From Gemmatimonadales bacterium (GTDB taxonomy: Bacteria > Gemmatimonadota > Gemmatimonadetes > Gemmatimonadales > GWC2-71-9), in NCBI GenBank assembly GCA_030601605.1, contig JAUVTI010000006.1, forward strand, positions 1 to 29,809: a stretch of 29,809 bases of DNA, in the 5' to 3' direction. The notes beneath the pieces are model-generated. The model had not been told where the DNA came from. It ran no database searches and worked only from the letters and a program-made list of their open reading frames with translations. A program made the translations under genes and the position numbers. This document shows positions 23,092 through 29,809 of the stretch, piece after piece (the first letter of the stretch is position 1; each line of letters begins with the position of its first letter).

Positions 23092-24351
23092 GTCGGCGCA
23101 GAGGTCTCGATCCGTGGGTGGGTGATGACCACGCGCTCGAGTGGGAAGATCGCGTTCGTCGTGCTGCGCGACGGAACCGGCTACGTGCAAGGTGTGGTCT
23201 CCAAGCAGGAGGTCGCTCCCGAGATCTGGGACGCCTTCAGGCAGCTCACCCAGGAGACGTCGGTGGAGGTGACGGGATCGGTCAGGGCCGACGAGCGCTC
23301 TCCCAGCGGCGTCGAGCTCACCGTGACCGGACTCGACGTGCTCGGTTCCGGCACCGACTTTCCGATCTCTCCCAAGGAGCACGGCACCGCCTTTCTGTTC
23401 GAGCATCGTCACCTGTGGCTCCGCAGCCGGCGCCAGGTTGCCATCATGCGCGTCCGGCACGAGGTCGTCCAGGGTATCAGGGACTTCTTCCACGAGCGTG
23501 ATTTCACCCTCGTGGACACGCCGATCCTCACGGGCTCGATCGGCGAGTCGGCCGGTACGCTGTTCGAGACCGAGTACTTCGATCTCGGGAAGGCGTATCT
23601 GGCGCAGACCGGCCAGCTCTATCTCGAGGCCGCCGCCGCGGCCCTCGGCCGGGTGTACTGCTTCGGCCCGACCTTCCGCGCCGAGAAGTCCAAGACACGG
23701 CGCCACCTGACCGAGTTCTGGATGGTCGAGCCGGAGGTGGCATGGAACGACTCCGACGACAACATGCGGCTGCAGGAAGACCTCATCTCCTACATCGTTG
23801 CCCGCTGTCTCGACCGGCGCGCCGAGGAGCTGAAGGAGCTCGAGCGCGACGCCACTGGGCTCGAGCGGGTTGCGCCGCCGTTCCCTCGTCTCTCCTACAC
23901 CGACGCGATCGCCAAGCTGGGCGAGCTCGGCGCCGACATCCAGTGGGGCCAGGACCTGGGCGGTGACGAGGAAACGCTGCTCGCCAACGCCTACGACCGG
24001 CCGCTGTTCGTCTACAACTACCCCAGGGCCGTCCGTGCGTTCTACATGAAACAGAACCCGGATGACCCGCGGACGGTTCTCAACAACGACTGCCTGGCGC
24101 CGGAGGGATATGGTGAGATCATCGGGGGCAGCCAGCGCGAAGACGACCACGACCTGCTGCTGGATCGGATTCGGGAGCTGGGCCTCCCTGAAGAAACCTA
24201 CGGCTGGTACCTGGATCTCCGGAAGTACGGCACGTTCGTGCACTCCGGGTTCGGACTCGGAGTGGAGCGCACCGTCGGCTGGATCTGCGGCATCCCGCAC
24301 GTGAGGGAGGCGATCGCGTTCCCGCGCACGATGACCCGGCTGTACCCCTAG
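23053..24351 (+). CDS. asnS: Asparaginyl-tRNA synthetase
   Basis: Class IIb synthetase that charges tRNA-Asn. The 432-residue protein has an N-terminal OB fold (about 1-105, EVSIRGWVMTTRSSGKIAF...GTGYVQGVV), HRHLWLRSRRQ, motif 1 around VDTPILTGS, FRAEKSKTRRHLTEFWMVEPE (motif 2), GEIIGGSQRE, and GFGLGVERTVGWICG (motif 3), closing on PRTMTRLYP. GEIIGGSQRE and the short N-terminal form favour AsnRS over AspRS. The ATG at 23053 overlaps the 5' end of the divergent lipoprotein gene. Its stop is within CTAG shared with mazG. Confidence 0.95.
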   Translation: MHETTRISELPNHVGAEVSIRGWVMTTRSSGKIAFVVLRDGTGYVQGVVSKQEVAPEIWDAFRQLTQETSVEVTGSVRADERSPSGVELTVTGLDVLGSGTDFPISPKEHGTAFLFEHRHLWLRSRRQVAIMRVRHEVVQGIRDFFHERDFTLVDTPILTGSIGESAGTLFETEYFDLGKAYLAQTGQLYLEAAAAALGRVYCFGPTFRAEKSKTRRHLTEFWMVEPEVAWNDSDDNMRLQEDLISYIVARCLDRRAEELKELERDATGLERVAPPFPRLSYTDAIAKLGELGADIQWGQDLGGDEETLLANAYDRPLFVYNYPRAVRAFYMKQNPDDPRTVLNNDCLAPEGYGEIIGGSQREDDHDLLLDRIRELGLPEETYGWYLDLRKYGTFVHSGFGLGVERTVGWICGIPHVREAIAFPRTMTRLYP

Positions 24352-25139
24352 TCCGACTCCTTCTCCTTCACTTCGTTCCACAACCGGTCGAGCACGTCGA
24401 GGCCTGACCGCCCCACGTCGATACCGCGCTCGGCGGCGAGCGACTCGATGGCGCGGAAGCGCCGCGTGAACTTCTCGTTGGCGCACTCGAGCGCCGCGCG
24501 CGGATCGCAGCCGAGCTTGCGGCTGAGGTTGATCACCGCGAAGAGCAGGTCGCCGACCTCCTCGGAGAGCCGCTCTTTGGGCCCGCCCGCCTCGCTCTCC
24601 CGCTCCAGCTCGCCAAGCTCCTCGCGGACCTTCTCGATCGGGCCGTGAGTATCGGGCCAGTCGAAGCCCACTCCGGCGGCGCGCTCCTGCAGCCGGTACG
24701 CCATCAGCAGCTCGGGCAGCGTGGGAGGGAGCCCATCCAGCACGCCGGGCCGGTCAGCGCCGCGCTCGCTCAGCTTGGTGCGCTCCCAGGTATCACGCTC
24801 CAAACGCACCTCTGCGCCGTCCTGCTTCTCGGGATAGAGGTGCGGGTGGCGCCGCCACATCTTCTTCTCGACCGCTCGCGTGAGATCCTCGGCGCCGAAC
24901 CGACCGGCCTCCTCGGCCAGCACGACCTGGAAGGCGACGTGCAGCAGCAGGTCGCCGAGCTCCGTCCGGATCGCCTCCGGATCGTGGGCGATCGCGTGGT
25001 CCAGCTCGAGGGCTTCCTCGACGAGATATGGCCGCAGGCTCTCGGGAGTTTGAGCGGCGTCCCAGGGGCACCGTTTGCGGAGCTCGCGCACGAGCTCGAC
25101 AATGCGTCCAAGCGCTGATGGTTCTTGCATTTGCGTCAT
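24348..25139 (-). CDS. mazG: Nucleoside triphosphate pyrophosphohydrolase MazG
   Basis: All-alpha NTP pyrophosphatase that hydrolyses NTPs/dNTPs to monophosphates, a house-cleaning enzyme. The 263-residue protein has two MazG domains. The first has CPWDAAQTPESLRPYLVEEALEL, ELGDLLLHV and KMWRRHPHLYPEK; the second has REELGELERE and EEVGDLLFAVINLSRKLG. Length equals that of E. coli MazG, so it is the full two-domain type. ATG 25139 fits the leaderless promoter; ATG 25130 is an alternative. It is divergent from alr with 26 bases between start codons, and convergent with asnS in CTAG. Confidence 0.94.
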   Translation of the reverse strand: MTQMQEPSALGRIVELVRELRKRCPWDAAQTPESLRPYLVEEALELDHAIAHDPEAIRTELGDLLLHVAFQVVLAEEAGRFGAEDLTRAVEKKMWRRHPHLYPEKQDGAEVRLERDTWERTKLSERGADRPGVLDGLPPTLPELLMAYRLQERAAGVGFDWPDTHGPIEKVREELGELERESEAGGPKERLSEEVGDLLFAVINLSRKLGCDPRAALECANEKFTRRFRAIESLAAERGIDVGRSGLDVLDRLWNEVKEKESD

Positions 25140-25153
25140 TGCGCCGGTACAAT
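25125..25153 (+). promoter_or_regulatory. alr promoter, near-leaderless
   Basis: TTGCAT at 25125-25130, a 17-base spacer and TACAAT at 25148-25153 (five of six -10 bases, followed by AC). Twelve bases separate the -10 box from GTG 25166. The -35 box lies within the first codons of divergent mazG. Confidence 0.6.
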
Positions 25154-25177
25154 ACGCGTCCGTCCGTGAGCACGCAA
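25149..25177 (-). promoter_or_regulatory. mazG promoter, overlapping the alr promoter
   Basis: Read on the minus strand: TTGCGT (complement of 25172-25177), a 17-base spacer and TATTGT (complement of 25149-25154, four of six). Nine bases then lead to the mazG ATG. Its -10 box is the other strand of the alr -10 region, so the two promoters should exclude each other. Confidence 0.5.
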
Positions 25178-26242
25178 ACGAGGGTCTCGACTAACCGCGC
25201 GTGGGTGGAGGTGGACCTGGGGAAACTGGTAGCCAACGCGCGGACCGTGCTGGCCGCAGCGCGGGGTGCGGCCCTTCTTCCCATGGTCAAGGCCAACGCC
25301 TATGGGATGGGAGCCGTCCGCGTGTCGCACGCGCTGGAGACGGTGAATCCCTGGGGGTACGGAGTAGCCACAGTGGAGGAGGGAATCGAGCTGCGCCGTG
25401 CCGCGATTGGCCGGCCCATCCTGGTGCTCACTCCCACCGGACCAGAGCTGCAGGCGGTGTACCGCGAGCACGACCTTCGGGCGGTGCTCGACGATCCTGA
25501 CGTGGCGGCCGCGTGGAGCGGGCCGTTCCACCTCGAGGTGGACACGGGGATGGGGCGCTGTGGCGTGCGGTGGGACGATGTGGCGCGCCTGCGCGGATGC
25601 GCCACCGCGAACATGGAGGGCGCCTTCACACACTTCAGCGCCGCCGACGAAGGGCCGGAGAAGGTGGCCGAGCAGTGGGAGCGGTTGCAGGCCGCGCTGG
25701 CCTCGCTGGGCGTCCGTCCGCGGTTGGTGCACGCGGCCAACAGCGCCGGCGTTTGGAGATTGGGGGAGCAGCTCGACCTGGTGCGTCCGGGCATCTTTCT
25801 CTACGGCGGGTTGCACGCGGCCGACCTGGAGCCGCCACACCCGGTGGCGGCGCTGAGGGCGCCCGTCGTGAGCGTCAGGCGACTCCCGGCCGGGGAGTCG
25901 GTGAGCTACGGCGGCGAGTGGACCGCGCCCACTGATACGGTGGTCGCCACGGTGGGGATCGGCTACGCGGACGGCGTGCCTCGCGCGGTGCAGGGAAGGG
26001 CCGAGGTGCTGCTCGGCGGACGGCGCCGCCCGCTCGTTGGGCGCGTGACCATGGACTTCGTGATGGTGGAGCTGTGCCCCGGCGGCGGCGGTGTGGCGGT
26101 CGGGGACGTCGCGACGCTGGTGGGAAGTGACGGCGGGGAGACGATCTCGATCGACGAGTATGCCTCCTGGAGCGGGACGGTCTCCTACGAGGCGCTCACG
26201 AGCATCGGCGCGCGCGTCCCCCGCATCTATCCGGACGCATGA
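25166..26242 (+). CDS. alr: Alanine racemase
   Basis: PLP-dependent fold-type III racemase that makes D-alanine for the MurF substrate D-Ala-D-Ala. From GTG 25166 it has 358 residues: the PLP lysine K42 in VKANAYGMG, VDTGMGRCG, AANSAGVWR, RPGIFLYGG, catalytic Y248 in VSYGGEWTA, GIGYADGVPR and GRVTMDFVMVEL. Both active-site bases are present. The start was chosen from the promoter and from the usual RAWVEVDLGKL opening; the frame is open further upstream opposite mazG. It overlaps deoB in ATGA. Confidence 0.95.
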   Translation: MSTQTRVSTNRAWVEVDLGKLVANARTVLAAARGAALLPMVKANAYGMGAVRVSHALETVNPWGYGVATVEEGIELRRAAIGRPILVLTPTGPELQAVYREHDLRAVLDDPDVAAAWSGPFHLEVDTGMGRCGVRWDDVARLRGCATANMEGAFTHFSAADEGPEKVAEQWERLQAALASLGVRPRLVHAANSAGVWRLGEQLDLVRPGIFLYGGLHAADLEPPHPVAALRAPVVSVRRLPAGESVSYGGEWTAPTDTVVATVGIGYADGVPRAVQGRAEVLLGGRRRPLVGRVTMDFVMVELCPGGGGVAVGDVATLVGSDGGETISIDEYASWSGTVSYEALTSIGARVPRIYPDA

Positions 26243-27417
26243 CGGGAGCGGGGCGCGTTGCCCTGATCGTCCTCGATGGAGTGGGGATCGGTGCGGCACC
26301 CGACGCAGAGAGCTACGGCGACGCCGGGAGCGACACGCTGGGAAACGTGGCGCGGTCGGTGGGTGGCCTGGACCTGCCGTACCTCGAGTCACTCGGGCTG
26401 GGTTGCTGCCGGCCGCTCGCCGGCATGCGGTGCTCGGCGCCGCAGGCGGCGCACGGGGTGGCGCTGCCGCTGTCTGCCGGCAAGGACAGCACGACCGGGC
26501 ACTGGGAGCTCTGCGGTGTGGTGTTGGAGCGGCCTTCCCCCACGTACCCGGAGGGTTTCCCCAGTGACGTGATCGCAGCGTTCTCGGAGGCCACCGGGAG
26601 GGGCGTGCTGGGCAACGAGACCGCTTCGGGCACGGCCATCATCGAGGAGTATGGGGCACGGCACATCGAGCGCGGCGATTGGATCGTCTACACCTCGGCC
26701 GACAGCGTCTTCCAGATTGCCGCGCACGAGGAAGTCGTGCCGCTCGAGGAGCTGTACGCTGCGTGCCGCACAGCCCGTGAAAGCGTGCTGGTGGGTGAGA
26801 ACGCGGTCTCGCGTGTGATCGCGCGGCCGTTCGTGGGCGAGGTCGGTGCGTTTCGCCGCACGCCCAACCGGCGCGACTTCTCGCTGGCGCCGCCATCCGA
26901 GACTCTGCTCGATCGGCTGGCGGCTGCGGGCGTGCCGCGGCGCGGTGTCGGCAAGGTGGACGACCTGTTCGCCGGGCGCAGCATCGAGAGCCGGCACGCG
27001 GCGGGCAATGCGGAGGCGCTGCGCTACGTGGCCGACGCCCTGGGGGAGATGGAGCGCGGGATGGTGTTTGCCAACGTGATCGAGTTCGACCAGGAGTGGG
27101 GGCACCGCAACGACCCTGCGGGGTTCTACAGGGGGCTCCGCGAGCTGGACGGGTTGCTGCCGGCGCTGGTCGGGATGCTGAGGCAAGGCGACTTGATGAT
27201 CCTGACGGCGGATCACGGCAACGATCCGACAACGGAATCGACCGATCACTCGCGGGAGATGGTACCCGTCCTGGTGGTCGGTCCCGGCGTGCAGCCGGTG
27301 GCGCTCGGTGCGCGTCCCACGTTCGCCGACGTGGGAGCGACCGTTGCCGAGTATTTTGCAGTGGAGCTCGATGCCGGGACCTCGTTCCTGGGGCAGGTGG
27401 CACCGTGGATGAACTGA
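26239..27417 (+). CDS. deoB: Phosphopentomutase DeoB
   Basis: Alkaline-phosphatase-superfamily enzyme that interconverts ribose/deoxyribose 1- and 5-phosphates in nucleoside salvage. The 392-residue protein shows LDGVGIGAAPDAESYGDAGSDTLG (metal Asp13), GKDSTTGHWEL at 81-91, which carries the phosphorylated threonine of the family, FANVIEFDQEWGHRNDP and TADHGNDPTTESTDHSRE with the second metal ligands. Complete for the family. ATGA joins it to alr, and it overlaps cdd by 13 bases, its natural salvage partner. Confidence 0.96.
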   Translation: MTGAGRVALIVLDGVGIGAAPDAESYGDAGSDTLGNVARSVGGLDLPYLESLGLGCCRPLAGMRCSAPQAAHGVALPLSAGKDSTTGHWELCGVVLERPSPTYPEGFPSDVIAAFSEATGRGVLGNETASGTAIIEEYGARHIERGDWIVYTSADSVFQIAAHEEVVPLEELYAACRTARESVLVGENAVSRVIARPFVGEVGAFRRTPNRRDFSLAPPSETLLDRLAAAGVPRRGVGKVDDLFAGRSIESRHAAGNAEALRYVADALGEMERGMVFANVIEFDQEWGHRNDPAGFYRGLRELDGLLPALVGMLRQGDLMILTADHGNDPTTESTDHSREMVPVLVVGPGVQPVALGARPTFADVGATVAEYFAVELDAGTSFLGQVAPWMN

Positions 27418-27791
27418 TCGCAGCGGCGCGCGCCGCGCAGGCCCAGGCGCACGCCCCGTACAGTGGGTATCGTGTGGGGGCGGCGCTCGAGGCCGATGAC
27501 GGGCGCGTCTTTGCGGGAGCGAATGTGGAGAACGCTTCATACGGGCTTACGATGTGTGCGGAGCGCGTTGCGCTCGGGGCCGCGGTGGCCGCCGGCGCGC
27601 GGCGGTTCCGTCGCCTGGTGGTGGTGACCGACGCCTCTCCCCCGGGCTCGCCGTGCGGCGCGTGCCGGCAGGCGCTGGTGGAGTTCGGCCCCGATCTCGA
27701 GGTTCAGGCCGTGGGGGAGGGCGACACCCGGCGCTGGCGCCTGGCCGATCTCCTGCCCGACGCTTTCGGCCTGGAGGGCCGCGCGACATGA
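27405..27791 (+). CDS. cdd: Cytidine deaminase
   Basis: Zinc enzyme that deaminates cytidine and deoxycytidine to uridine and deoxyuridine. From GTG 27405 it has 128 residues, the short homotetrameric type: HAPYSGYRVGAAL, GANVENASYGLTMCAERVAL with C51 and proton-shuttle E53, and PCGACRQ with C84 and C87. All zinc ligands are present. It overlaps deoB by 13 bases and the following lipoprotein gene in ATGA. Confidence 0.95.
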   Translation: MDELIAAARAAQAQAHAPYSGYRVGAALEADDGRVFAGANVENASYGLTMCAERVALGAAVAAGARRFRRLVVVTDASPPGSPCGACRQALVEFGPDLEVQAVGEGDTRRWRLADLLPDAFGLEGRAT

Positions 27792-29080
27792 CGCGCCGTC
27801 GCTCCCGGGCGCTCGTGAGGACTTCCCTGTGGCTGGGGCTCTCCCTGGTCGTGATGTGGTCGTGCCGCGAGGACGTGGTAGCTCCGGGCTCGTGTCCCGA
27901 GTTCTGTCCCACGCGGCTCGTGCAGGAGATCGACACGCTGTTTCCGGGGAGCATCGTCGAGGACAGCTCGTACGTTGGGTACGTCCCCGCATACTCCGCG
28001 GCGTGGATGGAAGCGGTCACCGAAGGGTCGGCGCCCGACAGCCGCTCGCTGATCCGGTACATCTCGTTCGCGGACACCATCGAGGGAAGGGAGATCCTCT
28101 CGCTGGACTCGTTCCAGCTCGATCTCAGGGTGCGCCGGACCTCCGATCCGACCGTCGGCTTCGAGCTGTTGATCTACCGGCTGCCCGTAGCCGTGGACAC
28201 GGCGACCACGTTTGCCGACACGGATCCCTGGTTCCAGGACAGCACGCTGATCGCGACGATCGCGGTGCCGGACTCACTGGGGGACGACAGCACCGTGTCG
28301 GTCGTACTGCCGCTCTCGGCGTTCCCCGACTTCGTTGCGGACAGCCTGACTGCGGCGGTGGGTGTGGGGCTGCGGGGTGTCTCGGGCGGGGAGGGCTACA
28401 CGCACCTCGGTACGCGGGACGGAGGCCGCCCTTCGCTGTTCAGCAGTTGGCTGACCGTGGTGGACACCGTCCCGCTCGTGCTGGACTCTGCGGAGCTGGA
28501 CACGCTGGACGTGGGCTTGATCCCGGCGGACTCAATGGTCGTCGACACGATCCAGGTGAAGGACGCGCGGCAGCCGGACATGGACACCTACGTGTTCGCC
28601 GCCTGGCCGCCTCGCGCTGCCGAGGCTCTGGCTGTCGGGAGCGCGCCCGCGTGGCGCTCCCTGCTGCGCGTGAACCTCCCGATCTACGTGACGGACTCCT
28701 CGGATATCTCGAGGGCGACCCTGTATCTCGTGCCCTCGGAGGCGGTGCCGGGTGCCCCGGGTGACACGCTGCGCCTCAGAGCAGATGCCCTGACGGCCGA
28801 CATCGGGGCCAAGTCGCCGCTCCTGGCGTTCCCCGATACCAGCGCCATTGGAGCAGCCAATGTGATCGTGGGGTCGACCGACACTATCGCCATCGAGGTG
28901 ACACATATCCTCAAGGCGCTGCGGACCGACACACTGCTGCCGGCGTCCATCATGCTCCGGATCGTGCCGGAGGGCGGCCAGAGCGCGCAGCTGCGATTCT
29001 GGTCGAGTCGCAACACAGCCTTCGCGCCTTCGCTGCACGTGACGTTCATCCCCCTCTTCCCCAGGCCCGAGCCACGATGA
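27788..29080 (+). CDS. Lipoprotein with DNRLRE-like beta modules, uncharacterised
   Basis: No firm family assignment. The 430-residue protein starts with an Arg-rich n-region and a hydrophobic stretch (about 11-25), ending in VVMWSC, an atypical but plausible lipobox. Cysteines follow in the early mature part (GSCPEFCPT). Two beta-rich modules, at about 84-210 (SLIRYISF...SLDSFQLDLRV) and 287-400 (SLLRVNLPIYV...ISRATLYLVP), have the S-L-L/I-R then A/S-x-L-x-L pattern of DNRLRE-type domains. That would make it a surface or cell-exterior protein. ATGA links it to both cdd and the next outer-membrane protein gene. The DNRLRE link is an inference from pattern. Confidence 0.75.
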   Translation: MTRRRSRALVRTSLWLGLSLVVMWSCREDVVAPGSCPEFCPTRLVQEIDTLFPGSIVEDSSYVGYVPAYSAAWMEAVTEGSAPDSRSLIRYISFADTIEGREILSLDSFQLDLRVRRTSDPTVGFELLIYRLPVAVDTATTFADTDPWFQDSTLIATIAVPDSLGDDSTVSVVLPLSAFPDFVADSLTAAVGVGLRGVSGGEGYTHLGTRDGGRPSLFSSWLTVVDTVPLVLDSAELDTLDVGLIPADSMVVDTIQVKDARQPDMDTYVFAAWPPRAAEALAVGSAPAWRSLLRVNLPIYVTDSSDISRATLYLVPSEAVPGAPGDTLRLRADALTADIGAKSPLLAFPDTSAIGAANVIVGSTDTIAIEVTHILKALRTDTLLPASIMLRIVPEGGQSAQLRFWSSRNTAFAPSLHVTFIPLFPRPEPR

Positions 29081-29809
29081 GGCGCTGCGCGACGCTGATC
29101 GCACTGCTGCTTGCCGTGGCCGCCACCGACGCCGCGGCTCAGGTATCGCTCTACGGCGTTCTCGGCGTCGGGTACGTGGGGAGGCCGAGTGGAGTGCATT
29201 CGCGCTCGCTGGGCAGCGGTCTCGACGCCACCGATCGGGAATCGGCCCTGAACCCGGCGGCCGTCGGCGACATCTCGCGCCTCACTGTGGCGGCTGCATC
29301 GATCTCCTCGTTCCGCGAGTACACTGTGCGTACCGGGACGGTGGAGAACCTGCGGGATACGCGGTTTCCCTATGCTCTCATCGCGGGCGTGCTCCCGGGC
29401 ACCCCGATCACTTTCGCCGCCAACTACTCGATCTATGCTGAGCGCAGCTTCGACCTGTTGACGGTCGATACTCTGGTGTTGCGGGGCGACACCGTGTTCG
29501 TGGCGGACGAGACGCGCTCCGTTGGGGCGATCGCGGACATCAGGGGTGCGATCGGCTGGGAGCTCTTCAGCGGCATCGTGGTGGGGGGCGCCGTCCACAT
29601 CATGACCGGCTCCACCCAGGAAGATCTGAAGCGGGCTTACTCTGACAGTCTCTACCGCCCCCTCGACCACAGAAGCCAGGTGTCCTACTCGGGACTCGGG
29701 TTCTCGGTGGGGATCCTCTATGCACGCTCGCGCAAGCTGCACTTCGGGGTGGCATTTCGGAGTGACAACTCCCTCAAGACGGCGCGCGTGTCGATTCCCG
29801 CGCGCGAGG
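29077..29809 (+). CDS. Outer-membrane beta-barrel protein, FadL/PorV-like (3' truncated)
   Basis: The frame is open from ATG 29077 to the window end (244 residues visible). A signal peptide (about 1-22, MRRCATLIALLLAVAATDAAAQ) is followed by RESALNPAAVGD, the small Asn-Pro-Ala motif near the N-terminus seen in FadL/PorV-type barrels. Alternating hydrophobic strands follow (ALIAGVLPGTPITFAANYSIY, GAIADIRGAIGWELFSGIVVGG, SVGILYARSRKLHFGVAFR). It is coupled by ATGA to the preceding lipoprotein, suggesting the two act together in the outer membrane. Substrate is unknown. Confidence 0.8.
   Translation, partial: MRRCATLIALLLAVAATDAAAQVSLYGVLGVGYVGRPSGVHSRSLGSGLDATDRESALNPAAVGDISRLTVAAASISSFREYTVRTGTVENLRDTRFPYALIAGVLPGTPITFAANYSIYAERSFDLLTVDTLVLRGDTVFVADETRSVGAIADIRGAIGWELFSGIVVGGAVHIMTGSTQEDLKRAYSDSLYRPLDHRSQVSYSGLGFSVGILYARSRKLHFGVAFRSDNSLKTARVSIPARE

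Noticed and set aside
23092..24486. Upstream extension of the PQQ lipoprotein frame across most of asnS
   Set aside because: The extension lies opposite asnS, is not protein-like, and would bury the lipoprotein signal sequence in the interior.
1..29809. CRISPR arrays, tRNA/rRNA genes, prophage or transposase genes
   Set aside because: None seen on either strand; genes are tightly packed and all but a few belong to known housekeeping families.

Overview
The window is a very GC-rich, gene-dense stretch of a Gram-negative bacterial chromosome. It has no tRNA, rRNA, CRISPR array, phage or insertion-sequence signal that I can see, and no gap longer than about 120 bases. The genes point to a diderm with meso-diaminopimelate murein: the MurE DNPR motif, two predicted lipoproteins, an outer-membrane beta-barrel protein and a MepM-like murein endopeptidase. 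The gene set and protein style look most like Gemmatimonadota; this is inferred from general resemblance, not from a search.

Bases 1-11345 are a classical division and cell wall (dcw) cluster, all on the + strand: the 3' part of murE, then murF, mraY, murD, ftsW, murG, murC, ftsQ, ftsA and ftsZ. Most neighbours share a 4-base stop/start overlap (ATGA or GTGA), so translation is probably coupled. The only clear internal break is an AT-rich promoter-like gap before murC. murB and ddl are absent from their usual place between murC and ftsQ.

Bases 11345-18127 continue the same run of overlapping genes: a MepM-like M23 endopeptidase coupled to ftsZ, a divergent HisA-family barrel, an uncharacterised membrane protein with a vWA-like domain, ftsY and recG. 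The HisA-like and vWA-like genes are the least explained members of the cluster.

Bases 18128-25139 are accessory and housekeeping genes on both strands: a secreted class C beta-lactamase-family serine hydrolase with a DUF3471-like tail; an arsenic pair, arsR and arsM, each preceded by an ATCAA-N6-TTGAT operator; a minus-strand group (PQQ-repeat lipoprotein, small exported protein, pterin-4a-carbinolamine dehydratase); asnS; and mazG on the minus strand.

Bases 25166-29809 form another overlapping + strand series: alr, deoB, cdd, a DNRLRE-like lipoprotein and the start of an outer-membrane protein that runs off the window.

The most interesting regulatory observation is a set of sigma-70-like promoters (arsR, asnS, alr, mazG, murC) whose -10 box lies only 5-12 bases from the start codon. 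This implies leaderless or nearly leaderless mRNAs. The mazG and alr promoters are superimposed on one -10 region.
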